Positions 34,422-44,150 are shown, counted from the stretch's first letter. The stretch: 64,000 nucleotides of DNA from Amycolatopsis jejuensis (GCF_000717335.1 NZ_JNYZ01000008.1:1-64000); one strand, 5' to 3'. A program made the numbers and translations. Notes: generated by a model from the sequence alone, not told the origin.

Positions 34422-36364
34422 ACGCTCACGGCTCCCGAATCGGATCGAGCCACGGTCTCGTGATGAATGCAGCGTGTCAGTCGTCCGGGCTCCGGATTCC
34501 GGAGGGGTATCACGACCTCCCGGCACTCGGCGGTCGCGTACCGGCACCGCGGATGGAAATGGCAGCCCGACGGCCATTCTCCCGGTTTGGGCACATCGCC
34601 CGGAATGGTCGGCAGGGCTTCGTCGTCGAGCGCGTGATAGGGATTCGAGGCGAGCAACGACTCGGTGTAGGGATGCAACGGCCGGCGGAACATGGAATCC
34701 AGGTCCGCATGCTCCACCACCTGGCCGGCGTACATCACGATGGCCCGGTCACAGATATCTGCTACGACACCCCAGTCGTGGGTCACGAGAAGAATCGCCA
34801 TTCCCTCCTCCGCTTGGATTTTCCGCAGCAAGGTCAGAATTTCTGCCTGAACGGTGACGTCGAGCGCGGTGGTCGGTTCATCGGCGATCAGCAGTTTCGG
34901 CCGGCCGGCGAGCGCCCGGGCGATCGAGACACGCTGGGCCATACCGCCGGACAGTTCGTGCGGATAGCGGCGGGCGACTGCCTCCGCGTCCGGCAGCTGC
35001 ACCTGCCGCAGCAGGTCGATCGCCCCTGCCCGGGCATCCTTGCGCGACAAGCCGCGATGCTGCCGCAGGGCCTCCGCGAGCTGCCAGCCGACCCGGAATG
35101 CCGGGTTCAGGCTTACCATCGGCTCCTGGGAAATCAGCCCGATTTCCTTCCCCCGGACCTTGCGCAGCTCCCGTTCCGGCAGGGCCGCAAGGTCACGTCC
35201 GCCGAACCGGATACTGCCTGCTTCGATGGTCCCGGTTCCTTGCAGCAATCCGAGAATCGCCATTGCTGCCGTCGTCTTGCCGCAACCCGACTCGCCGACG
35301 ATTCCCACTGTTTCACCAGGATCGACGGTGAAACCGACACCGTCCAGGATCGTGGTCTTGCGGTCGCGCGCCGAATAGGCCACCCGAAGTCCGTCGATCG
35401 ACAGCAGGGCGCCGGAATCGCCGTCGGAGCCGATCGGCTGGGCCTGCCCCGACGATGCGGCACGACGATGCGGACGGCGAGGGATCGCCACCGTCCAGCC
35501 TTCCGTCGTCGCGTCACGGACCGCGTCACCGAGCAGGCCGAGGGCAAGCACGGTCAGCGCGATCGCCAAGCCGGGTGGCACGACGAGCCAAGGCTGCTGC
35601 TCGATCACCTGCATGCCGTCGGCCACCATGCCACCCCAGCTCGGCGCCGGGATCGGCACGACGAGCTGGAGGAACGACAGACCGGCTTGCACCTGGAGGG
35701 CGATCGAAGCAAGCAGCGACGCCTGCACGATCACCGGTCCGGCAATCCTCGGCAGTACGTGCCGGACGATGATGTACGACCGCGACAAGCCGGCCACCAG
35801 CGCCGCATCTACATACAGCTCCTGACGCACGGGGAGCGTGGCCGATCGGACGATCCGCAGCAATCCCGGCGCTGCGATCACGCCGAACGTCACCATGGCA
35901 GCCGCCATGTTCTGCGGGAAGACCGACAGGACCACCAGGATGATCACTATCGCGGGCGTGGCGAACATCAGGTCGGCGATCCAGCTGATGATGCGGTCAA
36001 GGCGCCCGCCGAAGAACCCCGCAACCAGACCCAGCGGAACGCCCACGGCCAGCACCACCACGAGTGCTTCGGCGACACCGATGACGGTGGGGCGAGCACC
36101 GACCAGAAGGCGATCGAGCATGTCCCGCCCGAGTGCGTCCGTTCCGAGTGGATGACCCCCGCTCGGGCCCCGCTTGGCGGCCAGCAGGTCACCGGCCTGC
36201 TGGGCGGCGACGTCCGGCCACAAGACCGGAGCGATCACGGCGACGCCGATCACCACGGCCAGGAACGCCAGGCACACCAGCGCCATCGGATTGCGGAGCA
36301 AACGCCGGGCGAATCGCGGTGCGGCGTCCACAGTGCGAGCGGGAAGAGCCTCCGCCGTGCTCAT
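34418..36364 (-). CDS. fused ABC permease/ATP-binding protein (DppC-DppD)
   Basis: This is a 648-residue fusion. Residues about 1-290 are a DppC-type inner-membrane permease ([21 protein letters not shown] and an EAA-like loop). After a short linker (about 290-325) comes a DppD-type ATPase with [36 protein letters not shown] and a GCHFHPRC tail. Separate genes are the rule for this family, so a natural fusion fixes their 1:1 ratio. The ATG at 36364 overlaps the DppB-like stop. Confidence 0.88.
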   Translation of the reverse strand: MSTAEALPARTVDAAPRFARRLLRNPMALVCLAFLAVVIGVAVIAPVLWPDVAAQQAGDLLAAKRGPSGGHPLGTDALGRDMLDRLLVGARPTVIGVAEALVVVLAVGVPLGLVAGFFGGRLDRIISWIADLMFATPAIVIILVVLSVFPQNMAAAMVTFGVIAAPGLLRIVRSATLPVRQELYVDAALVAGLSRSYIIVRHVLPRIAGPVIVQASLLASIALQVQAGLSFLQLVVPIPAPSWGGMVADGMQVIEQQPWLVVPPGLAIALTVLALGLLGDAVRDATTEGWTVAIPRRPHRRAASSGQAQPIGSDGDSGALLSIDGLRVAYSARDRKTTILDGVGFTVDPGETVGIVGESGCGKTTAAMAILGLLQGTGTIEAGSIRFGGRDLAALPERELRKVRGKEIGLISQEPMVSLNPAFRVGWQLAEALRQHRGLSRKDARAGAIDLLRQVQLPDAEAVARRYPHELSGGMAQRVSIARALAGRPKLLIADEPTTALDVTVQAEILTLLRKIQAEEGMAILLVTHDWGVVADICDRAIVMYAGQVVEHADLDSMFRRPLHPYTESLLASNPYHALDDEALPTIPGDVPKPGEWPSGCHFHPRCRYATAECREVVIPLRNPEPGRLTRCIHHETVARSDSGAVSV

Positions 36365-37392
36365 CGGGCACGCACCTTCGGGTTGAGCCACGTGTATGCG
36401 AGGTCGACGAGAAGATTGATGACGACCACGACCACCGTGATGAGAGCGACGACGCCCTGGACGACCGGTAGGTCGTGCTGAATCGACGCGCTCACCGCGA
36501 GTGAGCCGATTCCGGGCAGGACGAACACTGTCTCCATCACCACCGTTCCTCCCAGGAGCCCGATTGCCTGCAGGCCGATCACAGTGACGACCCGGACGCC
36601 GACGTTCTTCAGCGCATGCCGGTAGATGATCGAGCGAGCCGAAATGCCACTCGCCCACGCCATCCGGATGTACTCACTGGCGAGCACGTCGAGCATCGCC
36701 TCCCGGGTCTGTTTCGTCACTGCCGCAACACCGCCGAGAGAGAGGGCGACGACCGGCAAGATGAGGGATTTCAGCCAATCGACCGGTGACTGTGCCGGCG
36801 AGACATAACCGGTCGCCGGAAGCCAATGCAGTTGCACGGCGAAAATGACGATGACCATCGCCCCGACCCAGAACGCCGGCAAGGCGAACCCCGCCAGAGC
36901 GAAGATGTCGACGATCCGGCCGAGGACTCCGCCGCGCAAAGCGCTGGCCACTCCCAGCGCGACCCCGATCACGAGACTGACCACCAGAGAACCCACGACC
37001 AGTGACACCGTCACGGGTAGTCGCTCGGCGATCGCATCCATCACGGGCACCCCGCTGAACAGGGAGGTGCCCAGGTCTCCGGTCAGCGCGTGCGTGAGCC
37101 AGTGCCAGTACTGCTCGTAGATCGGCAGGTCCAGGCCCAGTGCCTCGCGGAGGTTCGCGTACTCCTCCGGAGTCGCCTCGAGTCCGAGGATCTCCCGGGC
37201 AGCGTCGCCTGGCGTCAGGGACGCCATGAGGAAGGTCAGCGTCGTGACGACCAGCAGGAGGGGCAGCGACATCGCAACCCGCCGGGTGATGACGCGGACG
37301 AGCGGATGATGCAGGAGCCCCCCGGACCGGCGGTCGCCACCCGCAGGGTGGCGACGCCCGGCCGCGTTCTCCCGAATCGCAGTGCCGATCAC
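36361..37392 (-). CDS. oligopeptide-type ABC transporter permease (DppB-like)
   Basis: This 343-residue permease has six hydrophobic helices and the binding-protein-dependent transport signature region EYIRMAWASGISARSIIYRHALKN. An early LTPGDAAREILGLEA motif is typical of DppB. GTG 37392 overlaps the binding-protein stop by four bases. It dimerises with the permease half of the fused protein downstream. Confidence 0.85.
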   Translation of the reverse strand: MIGTAIRENAAGRRHPAGGDRRSGGLLHHPLVRVITRRVAMSLPLLLVVTTLTFLMASLTPGDAAREILGLEATPEEYANLREALGLDLPIYEQYWHWLTHALTGDLGTSLFSGVPVMDAIAERLPVTVSLVVGSLVVSLVIGVALGVASALRGGVLGRIVDIFALAGFALPAFWVGAMVIVIFAVQLHWLPATGYVSPAQSPVDWLKSLILPVVALSLGGVAAVTKQTREAMLDVLASEYIRMAWASGISARSIIYRHALKNVGVRVVTVIGLQAIGLLGGTVVMETVFVLPGIGSLAVSASIQHDLPVVQGVVALITVVVVVINLLVDLAYTWLNPKVRAR

Positions 37393-38960
37393 TTCGGGAA
37401 CCATTCCGTCGGCCACGGGTTCTCCCGGCTCGGGGAAATCGCGACTCCGCCGACCTTCTTCGACACGAACCACACGACCGAGTTCTGGCATGCCGGGATG
37501 AAGTACGCCTGTTCGGTCATCCGCGCAGTCATCTCCTTCCAGATCGTGCCTGCTTCCGCCGGAGTGGCGGCAAGCCCTCGCTGATACAGATCGTCGATCG
37601 CGGGATCGTTGTATTGGTGCGGGTTGAAGATCGACCGTGGCTTGAGTGCCAGATCGTAGAATTCGACCATCGTGTAGTAGCGCGCGAACACCTGGGAAAC
37701 CGGGTATTTCGGCGTGTTCTGAATCCACTCACCGGATGTCTTCTGCGGATCGATGGTCATCTTGACCCCGACGTCCGAGAGGTACTTCGCGATCGCCTGC
37801 ACCGTCGGCGTGCCGTACTGGCCGCGCCAGCCGATAGCCTGCGCACTGAGAGTGAATCCACCCGGGTACCCGGCCTCACTCAGCAGCGATCGCGCTCGAT
37901 CCGGATTGTAAGGGTATTCGTTCCGGGCCTTCTCGTCCCACCCGTTCGCCGTCGTCACCGCGGAGGTCGGCGCGGCATAGTCGCCGAACAGTCCCTTGCA
38001 GACCGCTGCGCGATCGACCGCATAGTTGAGAGCCTGGCGAACACGGACGTCCGCCAAGGGTTTGACCTGATCGCCGAGACGGTCGCCGATCGCGAGCCCG
38101 ATCCAGTCGGCGGGTGCCTGAACGACATCCAGCCCCCCGGCCGCCGCCTGCGGGGCGGTTTCCGGATCACCCGAAGCCACGTCCAGTTCGCCCGCTTTGA
38201 TCGACTGAAGCATGGACGACGAGCTCTTGACGACGCGGAAAATCACCTTGCTGAACTTGATCGCGGATTGGTCGAAATAGTACTTGTTCGGCACCAGGGT
38301 GTACGTGCTGCCCGAGGTCGAACTCGCCGGATCCACTGTGTAGGGACCCGCTCCGAAGGACTTCTTGACGTATTCCGGGTCCGAAACGGCTTTCGGCGAA
38401 GAAACGAAACCCCAGTTGGCCTGCTGGGACAGCTTGAGCGCAACGTCCGGGTCAGGTGCGGCGAGGGTGAACCGGACCGTCCGATCTCCGGTCGTTTCGA
38501 CCGACTGGATCCGGAGGGTGCTTGCCGCCGGCCCCTTCGCCGTCGGGAAGTATTCCAGCCACTTCTTGACCGCGGCCGCGTTCACCGGTTCCCCGTCGGA
38601 GAACCGGGCATTTTCCCGCAGCGTGAACTCGAATTGCCGGTTTCCCTCTCCGACGTACTTCCACGATGTCGCCAGAGCCGGACCGATGGTCCCGTCCGTC
38701 TTCTGGTCGGTGATCGAGGCATGGGTCAACGCAGTCATCAGAATCGGCGGGCCCTGCGCATTCTTCGCCGGGTCGAACGTCAGCGGAGCATCGGGAATGC
38801 CGATCCGCAATACCGGTTTCGCAGCGGGTGCCGCGCTGTCCGCACCGCAGCCGGCAGCCACCAGGGCCGCGGCGGCGAATACGGACCCGATACCCAGCAA
38901 ATGCGACCGGGCTCGCGGTGCCGCGCAGTCCCGGCGTCGATGAAACGGCCAGCTGATCAT
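37389..38960 (-). CDS. ABC transporter solute-binding lipoprotein (SBP family 5)
   Basis: This 523-residue extracytoplasmic receptor has an arginine-rich start, a hydrophobic segment and a lipobox LVAAGC with the lipidated Cys38. The mature part is a family 5 (peptide/nickel/opine) binding fold. AAAGGA lies ahead of ATG 38960. It is the first gene of a five-gene leftward operon (binding protein, DppB, DppC-D, DppF, flavoprotein) transcribed from the promoter overlapping operator site D. Ligands of this family include peptides, opines and oligosaccharides; which applies here is unknown. Confidence 0.88.
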   Translation of the reverse strand: MISWPFHRRRDCAAPRARSHLLGIGSVFAAAALVAAGCGADSAAPAAKPVLRIGIPDAPLTFDPAKNAQGPPILMTALTHASITDQKTDGTIGPALATSWKYVGEGNRQFEFTLRENARFSDGEPVNAAAVKKWLEYFPTAKGPAASTLRIQSVETTGDRTVRFTLAAPDPDVALKLSQQANWGFVSSPKAVSDPEYVKKSFGAGPYTVDPASSTSGSTYTLVPNKYYFDQSAIKFSKVIFRVVKSSSSMLQSIKAGELDVASGDPETAPQAAAGGLDVVQAPADWIGLAIGDRLGDQVKPLADVRVRQALNYAVDRAAVCKGLFGDYAAPTSAVTTANGWDEKARNEYPYNPDRARSLLSEAGYPGGFTLSAQAIGWRGQYGTPTVQAIAKYLSDVGVKMTIDPQKTSGEWIQNTPKYPVSQVFARYYTMVEFYDLALKPRSIFNPHQYNDPAIDDLYQRGLAATPAEAGTIWKEMTARMTEQAYFIPACQNSVVWFVSKKVGGVAISPSRENPWPTEWFPK

Positions 38961-39121
38961 CTTTGATCCTTTCCATTGCCGGCCAACTCGGCGGCGCCCC
39001 CACGCCGGCTCATTGCCGCAGTCACCCCTGAATCAGCCTTTGGATTCCGTACCGACACCTTCGTCGGCACATCCGGTGAAACCGCTGCCCTGGGTGAACT
39101 CACGCTGGTTACGTGCCGGTC

Positions 39122-39150
39122 ATCGTAACCGGGTGATTGGACTTGGTCAA
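39122..39150 (-). promoter_or_regulatory. leftward promoter of the ABC-importer operon
   Basis: On the minus strand TTGACC (39150-39145), 17 bp and TACGAT (39127-39122) form a strong promoter. The -35 is within operator site D. The leader before the binding-protein gene would be about 155 nt. Confidence 0.6.
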
Positions 39151-39171
39151 CCGGTCGACCTCTGCTACGCT
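39143..39171 (+). promoter_or_regulatory. rightward promoter of the FadR-type regulator gene
   Basis: TTGGTC (39143-39148), 17 bp and TACGCT (39166-39171). The operator dyad covers the -35 and the start of the spacer, consistent with autoregulation. Confidence 0.6.
39145..39160. promoter_or_regulatory. FadR-type operator, site D
   Basis: GGTCAACCGGTCGACC lies where the two divergent promoters overlap, so one bound repressor would shut both the importer operon and its own gene. Confidence 0.65.
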
Positions 39172-39222
39172 CAGTGACGACAGCAGTCTCGTCGCTCACT
39201 GAGCAGGATGTGCTCTACTGGT

Positions 39223-39238
39223 GGCGAACCGGTTGACC
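39223..39238. promoter_or_regulatory. FadR-type operator, site E
   Basis: GGCGAACCGGTTGACC is exactly 78 bp from site D, centre to centre, and downstream of the predicted regulator transcript start. It may act as a second, roadblock or looping site. Confidence 0.55.
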
Positions 39239-39256
39239 GATGAAGTGAGGACTACC

Positions 39257-39997
39257 GTGGCTTCTGCTCCACTGCCCAGGTCGGCGGGCCGTCCGCGGCG
39301 CGAGGGGCCGGGCGTCGCCACTACCCGCAGCCTGATCGACTACCTGCTTTCCGGCGAGGTCGAGCCTGGCCAGAAGATCCCGTCCGAGCGGCAGCTTGCC
39401 GAGGCGCTCGGGGTCGGCCGGTCGACGATTCGCGAGGCGATCAAGTCACTGGAGCTGCTCGGGCTCGTGGAGCAGCGCGTCGGCGACGGCACGTACCTCA
39501 GCGGGTCCAGTTCCGAGCTTCTGCCGCAGGTCATCCAGTGGGGCCTGCTGCTCACCGTGCACCAGCGCGAGGACATGCTCGAGGCGCGCCGGCACCTCGA
39601 GGTCCTGCTCGCCGGGCTCGCGGCGGAAAACCGGACCGAGGAACAGCTCACCCGGCTGCGCGAGCTCATCGAGCAAATGCGGTCCGCCGACGGCGATTTC
39701 AACCGCTACGTCGAGGCGGACATCGCCTTTCACCTCGAAATTGCCCGCTCGAGTGGCAACAGTGTGCTCGTCGGGGTGCTGACGAATATCCAGTCACTGC
39801 TGCATGTTTGGGCGTCGCGCGTGATCAATACGGCGGGGGAAACCGAAACGTCGCTGGCCATGCACGAGCCGATTCTCAAGGCCATTGACGCGCGCGACCC
39901 CGACGCCGCGCGCGAGGCCATGCGGGCGCACATGGAGCGGGCGATCCGGCGGCTGCGTGCCGGGCTGCCGAAGCATTCCGGATCCGCGCCCGACTGA
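39257..39997 (+). CDS. FadR-subfamily GntR transcriptional regulator, copy 1
   Basis: This 246-residue regulator has a winged helix (PSERQLAEALGVGRSTIREAIKSLELLGLVEQRVGDGTYL, roughly residues 39-78) and an FCD ligand domain with metal-type residues (EADIAFHLEIA and a late RAHMERA). I prefer GTG 39257, with GTGAGG just ahead, over GTG 39221, whose first codons coincide with operator site E. It diverges from the importer operon and shares operator D with it. It is the leading candidate for the regulator of all eight sites. Confidence 0.87.
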   Translation: MASAPLPRSAGRPRREGPGVATTRSLIDYLLSGEVEPGQKIPSERQLAEALGVGRSTIREAIKSLELLGLVEQRVGDGTYLSGSSSELLPQVIQWGLLLTVHQREDMLEARRHLEVLLAGLAAENRTEEQLTRLRELIEQMRSADGDFNRYVEADIAFHLEIARSSGNSVLVGVLTNIQSLLHVWASRVINTAGETETSLAMHEPILKAIDARDPDAAREAMRAHMERAIRRLRAGLPKHSGSAPD

Positions 39998-40094
39998 GGT
40001 TTCCCGGTAATAGTGCCACTCCGGAGGCAGGCGTGGACCGTGGACCCGCCGGCTGCCGCCAAGACTCGATGTGTGGACGCGGGAAGCAGGCAGC

Positions 40095-40136
40095 GTTCGA
40101 CGGGCGCGTAAGGATCAGCTCACGCGCCCGTCGAAC
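40095..40136. terminator. bidirectional terminator hairpin
   Basis: A perfect 15-bp stem (40095-40109 with 40122-40136, arm GTTCGACGGGCGCGT) and a 12-base loop lies between the convergent regulator and SDR genes. Confidence 0.75.
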
Positions 40137-40166
40137 GGGCCGCCGAAGGTGGTCACCGAAATGGGG

Positions 40167-40985
40167 TCACCACAAGGTCTGACCGCCTTCGATCGCGAGA
40201 TTGTGCCCCGTCATATAGTCCGACGCTTCGCACGCCAGATACACCACCGCGGCCTGCAAATCGGTCACCTCGCCGAGCCGTCCCATGGGAATATCCGCGA
40301 CCCAGCGCTCGACCAGTGGCTGCAATGCCGGATTCGTCTCGATCAATGCGGTGCGGATGATGCCGGGGGAAATGCAGTTGACCCGCACCCCTCGATCGGC
40401 CCATTCGGCGGCCAACGTACGGGTCAACTGCACGACTGCCGCTTTCGATGCATTGTACGCCGCCTGTTTCTGCGGGTGCGGGACGATCATCGACGCCATC
40501 GACGCGGTATTGATGATCTTTCCGTACCCTTGCGCCAGCATCACTTTCGCCGCCGCCTGGCAGCACGTGAAAACTGCGCGGGTGTTCAGCTCGAACACCT
40601 CGTCCCATTCGGGCAGCGGGGTTTCCTCGGCCGCCGAATTCCGGTTGACGCCCGCATTGTTCACCGCGATGTGCAGGCCGCCGAGTGCAGTTTGGACCTG
40701 GTCGACCATGTCGGACACCTGGGCGGGATCGGTGACGTCCACGGCGAGGGCGGCGGCCCGGGCGCCCTTGGTCACCAGCTCGTCGGCCACGGTTTTCGCT
40801 TTCGCCGCATCGACGTCCACCACAGCGACCGCGGCGCCTGCTTCGGCGAGGGCGTGCGCGAATGCGCGGCCGATCCCCTGTCCGGCACCGGTCACGAGCG
40901 CGACGCGGCGGTCGAGCGCAAATCGTTCGAGGATCTTCTTGCCGCCCTGGCCGTGATACACGACGTCACCGGCGAGCTCGTTCAT
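40167..40985 (-). CDS. SDR family oxidoreductase (polyol-dehydrogenase-like)
   Basis: This 272-residue classical SDR has the NAD(P) motif TGAGQGIG (about residues 33-40), NNAG, and the catalytic Ser with Tyr-x-x-x-Lys in AAYNASKAAV. The overall style is that of sugar or polyol dehydrogenases. It lies 15 bp after the HpcH-type aldolase gene in one leftward operon controlled from operator F. It probably oxidises a hydroxy acid or polyol intermediate before aldol cleavage. Confidence 0.85.
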   Translation of the reverse strand: MNELAGDVVYHGQGGKKILERFALDRRVALVTGAGQGIGRAFAHALAEAGAAVAVVDVDAAKAKTVADELVTKGARAAALAVDVTDPAQVSDMVDQVQTALGGLHIAVNNAGVNRNSAAEETPLPEWDEVFELNTRAVFTCCQAAAKVMLAQGYGKIINTASMASMIVPHPQKQAAYNASKAAVVQLTRTLAAEWADRGVRVNCISPGIIRTALIETNPALQPLVERWVADIPMGRLGEVTDLQAAVVYLACEASDYMTGHNLAIEGGQTLW

Positions 40986-41000
40986 CGTTTCTCCTTACGG

Positions 41001-41864
41001 TCACGTGAAATCGGGCAACGGACCGGCAGGCCGGTGCCCGTCGGCGATGGCGGCGCCGTGCAGTTCGTCGGCGATCGCGTCGGACGCGAATTCGGCGAAC
41101 TGGTCGCCGATCACTTCCATCGCGCTGAACAACACGATTCCCGCGCCGCGGCGGCGCCACTTCCGGGAATCGTCCTTTTTCCGCACGATCACACACAGCC
41201 GGGCATTGTGCGCCGACCTGATTTTCGACTCGATCTCGTCCAAAGCCGCGACGACCTCCGGATGCGAAAACTGCGACGGATGTCCCAGCGACATCGACAG
41301 ATCGCTCGGACCCACCCAGATCGCGTCCAGCCGGGAGGTCGCGGCAATGTCCGCGACGTGCGGAATTGCGGCGGCATCCTCGACCTGGACAATGACGATC
41401 GTGTGGTTGGCCGCGTCGCCGATATGCGATTCCGGACGCTTCGTCCCATACCGGCCGGCTCGCGTCGACAATGCGAAACCGCGGTCGCCCATCGGCGGGT
41501 AATGCGCCGCCCGCACCGCCGCGGCAGCTTCCTCCGCGGTATTCACGTGCGGCACGATCACGCCGGTGGCACCGGCGTCGAGTGCGGTCAGGATCTGCGT
41601 CCGGTCATTCGCGCTGACCCGGACCAGAACCGGGATTTCCGCGGAGTCCGCCGCACGGATGTGGTGCTCCAGCAAATCCGCATTGTTCGGGCCGTGCTCG
41701 GTGTCGAGAACGATCAGATCGAGACCGACGTGCCCGGCAAGCTCGGCCAGCGCGGGGGCGGGCATCTTCAGCACCACGCCGACCAGCCCCTCCCCCGCCC
41801 GCAACCGTTTCGCAATTCCGAGCTGCCATGCGGCCGGCCGCCTCTCGGGCTCGATGATGCCCAC
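41001..41864 (-). CDS. HpcH/HpaI family aldolase
   Basis: This 287-residue class II pyruvate aldolase has VGLDLIVLDTEHGPN, VRVSANDRTQILTALDAGATGVIVPHV and IVQVEDAAAI (metal Glu), plus IWVGPSDLSMSLGHP. It would split a 2-keto-3-deoxy or 4-hydroxy-2-oxo acid into pyruvate and an aldehyde. GTG 41864 follows AAAGGAG. A short region near the C terminus (RKKDDSRKWRRRGAG) is more basic than usual. It is the first gene of the SDR operon, under operator F. Confidence 0.85.
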   Translation of the reverse strand: MGIIEPERRPAAWQLGIAKRLRAGEGLVGVVLKMPAPALAELAGHVGLDLIVLDTEHGPNNADLLEHHIRAADSAEIPVLVRVSANDRTQILTALDAGATGVIVPHVNTAEEAAAAVRAAHYPPMGDRGFALSTRAGRYGTKRPESHIGDAANHTIVIVQVEDAAAIPHVADIAATSRLDAIWVGPSDLSMSLGHPSQFSHPEVVAALDEIESKIRSAHNARLCVIVRKKDDSRKWRRRGAGIVLFSAMEVIGDQFAEFASDAIADELHGAAIADGHRPAGPLPDFT

Positions 41865-41939
41865 GAGTCGCTCCTTTCGAGCGTCAAGGCGACGGCGGGA
41901 CACTCCAGACCCCAAACACCGCCGTCGCACGTCGAAGCA

Positions 41940-41968
41940 AGACTGCCCCACTTCGGCCGACCGGTCAA
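41940..41968 (-). promoter_or_regulatory. leftward promoter of the aldolase/SDR operon
   Basis: On the minus strand TTGACC (41968-41963), 17 bp and CAGTCT (41945-41940); the -10 is weak but has the A2 and T6 positions. Confidence 0.45.
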
Positions 41969-41970
41969 CC
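41955..41970. promoter_or_regulatory. FadR-type operator, site F
   Basis: GGCCGACCGGTCAACC overlaps the leftward promoter and abuts the -35 of the rightward one, so it should control the aldolase/SDR and VOC/formamidase-like operons together. Confidence 0.62.
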
Positions 41971-41971
41971 A

Positions 41972-42000
41972 TTGACGCGCTCCGTGATCGCGCTTACCGT
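41972..42000 (+). promoter_or_regulatory. rightward promoter of the VOC/formamidase-like operon
   Basis: TTGACG (41972-41977), 17 bp and TACCGT (41995-42000) give a leader of about 47 nt before ATG 42054. Confidence 0.55.
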
Positions 42001-42053
42001 CTGTGCCCACGAGAGAGTCCGATCGGGAGCGTCCGATCGAGGAGGAGTCGACG

Positions 42054-42533
42054 ATGATCCAAGCGTTCAACCATGCGGGCCTGTCGGTCACCGACCTCGG
42101 CAAAGCCGTCGAGTGGTACGGCGACGTGTTCGGCCTGCGCCTGATCCGCGGCCCGCTGACCCTGGACGTCACGGCGCCGGGCAACGAACCGCCCGCGGAC
42201 ATCTTCGGGCCCCGCTGGAAACGCGCCCGCATCGCGCATCTGGCCACCGCGAACGGAATCGGCGTCGAGCTGTTCGAATTCGGCGACCCGCCTGCCGAAC
42301 GCCGCAGCGAGAATTTCGACTACTGGCGGACCGGCATCTTCCACATCGCCTTCACGTGCCCGGACGTCGAGGAGACCGCCCACCGCATCGAGGAATCCGG
42401 CGGCAAACGGCGAAGCGGATTCCACGAAGTGGCCCCGGGCTGCGTCGTCTGTTATTGCGAGGACCCGTTCGGCAACATTCTCGAGCTGGTCAACCGGAGT
42501 TACGAACAGGTCAACGCCAACCGCGGGGACTGA
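42054..42533 (+). CDS. VOC superfamily protein (glyoxalase/dioxygenase-like), copy 1
   Basis: This 159-residue protein has two beta-alpha-beta-beta-beta modules with metal-type positions: NHAGLSVTDLGKAVEWYGDVFGL at the start, then VELFEF, FHIAFTC and GNILELVNR at the end. ATG 42054 follows GGAGGAG. It could be a lyase, isomerase, epimerase or binding protein. The context is acid/sugar breakdown. A formamidase-like gene follows 9 bp later, probably in the same mRNA. Confidence 0.78.
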   Translation: MIQAFNHAGLSVTDLGKAVEWYGDVFGLRLIRGPLTLDVTAPGNEPPADIFGPRWKRARIAHLATANGIGVELFEFGDPPAERRSENFDYWRTGIFHIAFTCPDVEETAHRIEESGGKRRSGFHEVAPGCVVCYCEDPFGNILELVNRSYEQVNANRGD

Positions 42534-42542
42534 AAGACCACT

Positions 42543-44150
42543 ATGTCGTCAGCGATCTATCTCGATGCGATGAGCGTGGCGCCCGGCGACCCGCTGATCG
42601 CCCACGCGGCAACCCGGCTTTCGGTGCCGCTGTCGGTCGACATCTATCACGTCGTGGGTACGCGCGATTGCCGTTACGAACCTCGGCTCGACTTTGTCCT
42701 GCGGGTACCCTACGACTGCCCGACCAGGTACTCGCCGCAGGCATCCGACCGGATGGGCCCGGGGGACGCCGACGTGTCCGGCTGCGGCTGGCCGTCCCGG
42801 ACCCTGCTGCCCGAGATCCCCGCGGACTGGCCGAGCGGGATCTACCTCGCCCAGCTCACCGAGAGCCCGGAACCGACAGGGAAAGCCAGTCCGGACTGCG
42901 GTCAGGACGCGTTGTTCATCGTCCGCCCGCCCGCCCCCCGCCGTCCGATCCTGTGGCAGGTCAACGTCGCGACCTGGAATGCGTACCACATCTGGCAGAA
43001 CAGGAATCTCTACATCGGATACGCGGGCGACGACACCGGGCACACGGTCAAAGAACTACGCGCGCACACCGTCTCGTTCCACCGGCCGGGAATCGGGCTG
43101 GCGCCGCGCAGCAACATCCCGCATTTTCCGCCGACGGCCTTCATGTACAACCTGGCTTTCATCGAATGGTTGCGCAGTGAAGGGCTGGAGGTCGACTTCT
43201 GCACCGGTGCCGATCTCCATTCCGGAGCCGTCGATCTGGCCGGCTATCAGCTGCTGCTCAGCGTGGGCCACGACGAATACTGGTCGAGGGCACAGCGGGA
43301 CGCGGTCGAGAACTTCGTGCGGCAAGGGGGTAACGCCGCGTTTTTCGGCGGCAACATCTGTTTCTGGCAAATCCGCTATGCGAGCGACCTGACCAGCCTC
43401 AGCTGCTACAAACGGGGAGCCGATATCACCCCGGGCCGAGGAGACGGCGAACCGCTGGATCCGCTCTACGCCGACCCCAGCGCGTATCCGGACCACGACA
43501 ATTCCGACGTGACCGTCGAATACTGGTCCGCTCCCCTCGACCGGAACACGACTTCGCTCACCGGTGTCTCCATGCAGCATCTCAGCGGGGCGGCGCCGTC
43601 CGGAACGGCCGGAGAACCGTCCGGAGCGGCGTGGTGGTGGGAGAACTTCGGCGGACCTCCGCGACCGGCGCGAGGATTCCGCGTGGCCGTCCCGGATCAC
43701 TGGGCATTCGCGGGTACCGGACTGAAAATGGACGAGGAATTCGGGGCCGAGCAGAAAGTGGTCGGATTCGAATGCGACGGGCTGGATGTCGCATGGCACG
43801 ACGGTGTCCCGGTGCCGACCCACCGGGACGGGGCGCCCGCCGACCTCCGCATCCTCGCCTACGCGGATTGCCGCGACTGGACGGACCTCGACTACTCGAA
43901 CTCACCGCCGCGCCGGTCCGCGGGCAACCCCAACAAAGCGGCGAGCGGCGGAATCGTTCCGATCGTCACCTTCACCTCGGGCCGGGGAACCGTTTTCACT
44001 GCCCCGTCGACGGATTGGGTCCATGCGCTGACTGCCCTCGCCGACTACACCGATGACGGGAAACCGCCCCGGATTCCCGGCCCGTCGAGCGACGTCCGGA
44101 CGATCACGCGCAATGTGCTCACCACGCTGGCGCGAGGTGAGCCCCGGTAG
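42543..44150 (+). CDS. N,N-dimethylformamidase large-subunit-like protein
   Basis: This 535-residue protein resembles the C-terminal and catalytic part of the dimethylformamidase beta (large) subunit: FMYNLAFIEWLRSEGLEVDF, LLLSVGHDEYWSRAQRDAVENFV and NAAFFGGNICFWQIR. Known DMFase is an iron amidohydrolase with a Tyr/Tyr/Glu metal site. The Tyr in GHDEYWS is likely one ligand. It is shorter than the about 760-residue enzyme subunit, and no gene for the small (about 130-residue) subunit is adjacent. It may hydrolyse another N-acyl or N-formyl bond. Confidence 0.75.
   Translation: MSSAIYLDAMSVAPGDPLIAHAATRLSVPLSVDIYHVVGTRDCRYEPRLDFVLRVPYDCPTRYSPQASDRMGPGDADVSGCGWPSRTLLPEIPADWPSGIYLAQLTESPEPTGKASPDCGQDALFIVRPPAPRRPILWQVNVATWNAYHIWQNRNLYIGYAGDDTGHTVKELRAHTVSFHRPGIGLAPRSNIPHFPPTAFMYNLAFIEWLRSEGLEVDFCTGADLHSGAVDLAGYQLLLSVGHDEYWSRAQRDAVENFVRQGGNAAFFGGNICFWQIRYASDLTSLSCYKRGADITPGRGDGEPLDPLYADPSAYPDHDNSDVTVEYWSAPLDRNTTSLTGVSMQHLSGAAPSGTAGEPSGAAWWWENFGGPPRPARGFRVAVPDHWAFAGTGLKMDEEFGAEQKVVGFECDGLDVAWHDGVPVPTHRDGAPADLRILAYADCRDWTDLDYSNSPPRRSAGNPNKAASGGIVPIVTFTSGRGTVFTAPSTDWVHALTALADYTDDGKPPRIPGPSSDVRTITRNVLTTLARGEPR

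Noticed and set aside
39221..39256. Upstream GTG 39221 as the FadR-type regulator start
   Set aside because: Those codons coincide with operator site E. GTG 39257 has a GTGAGG ribosome site at proper spacing and keeps the whole winged helix.
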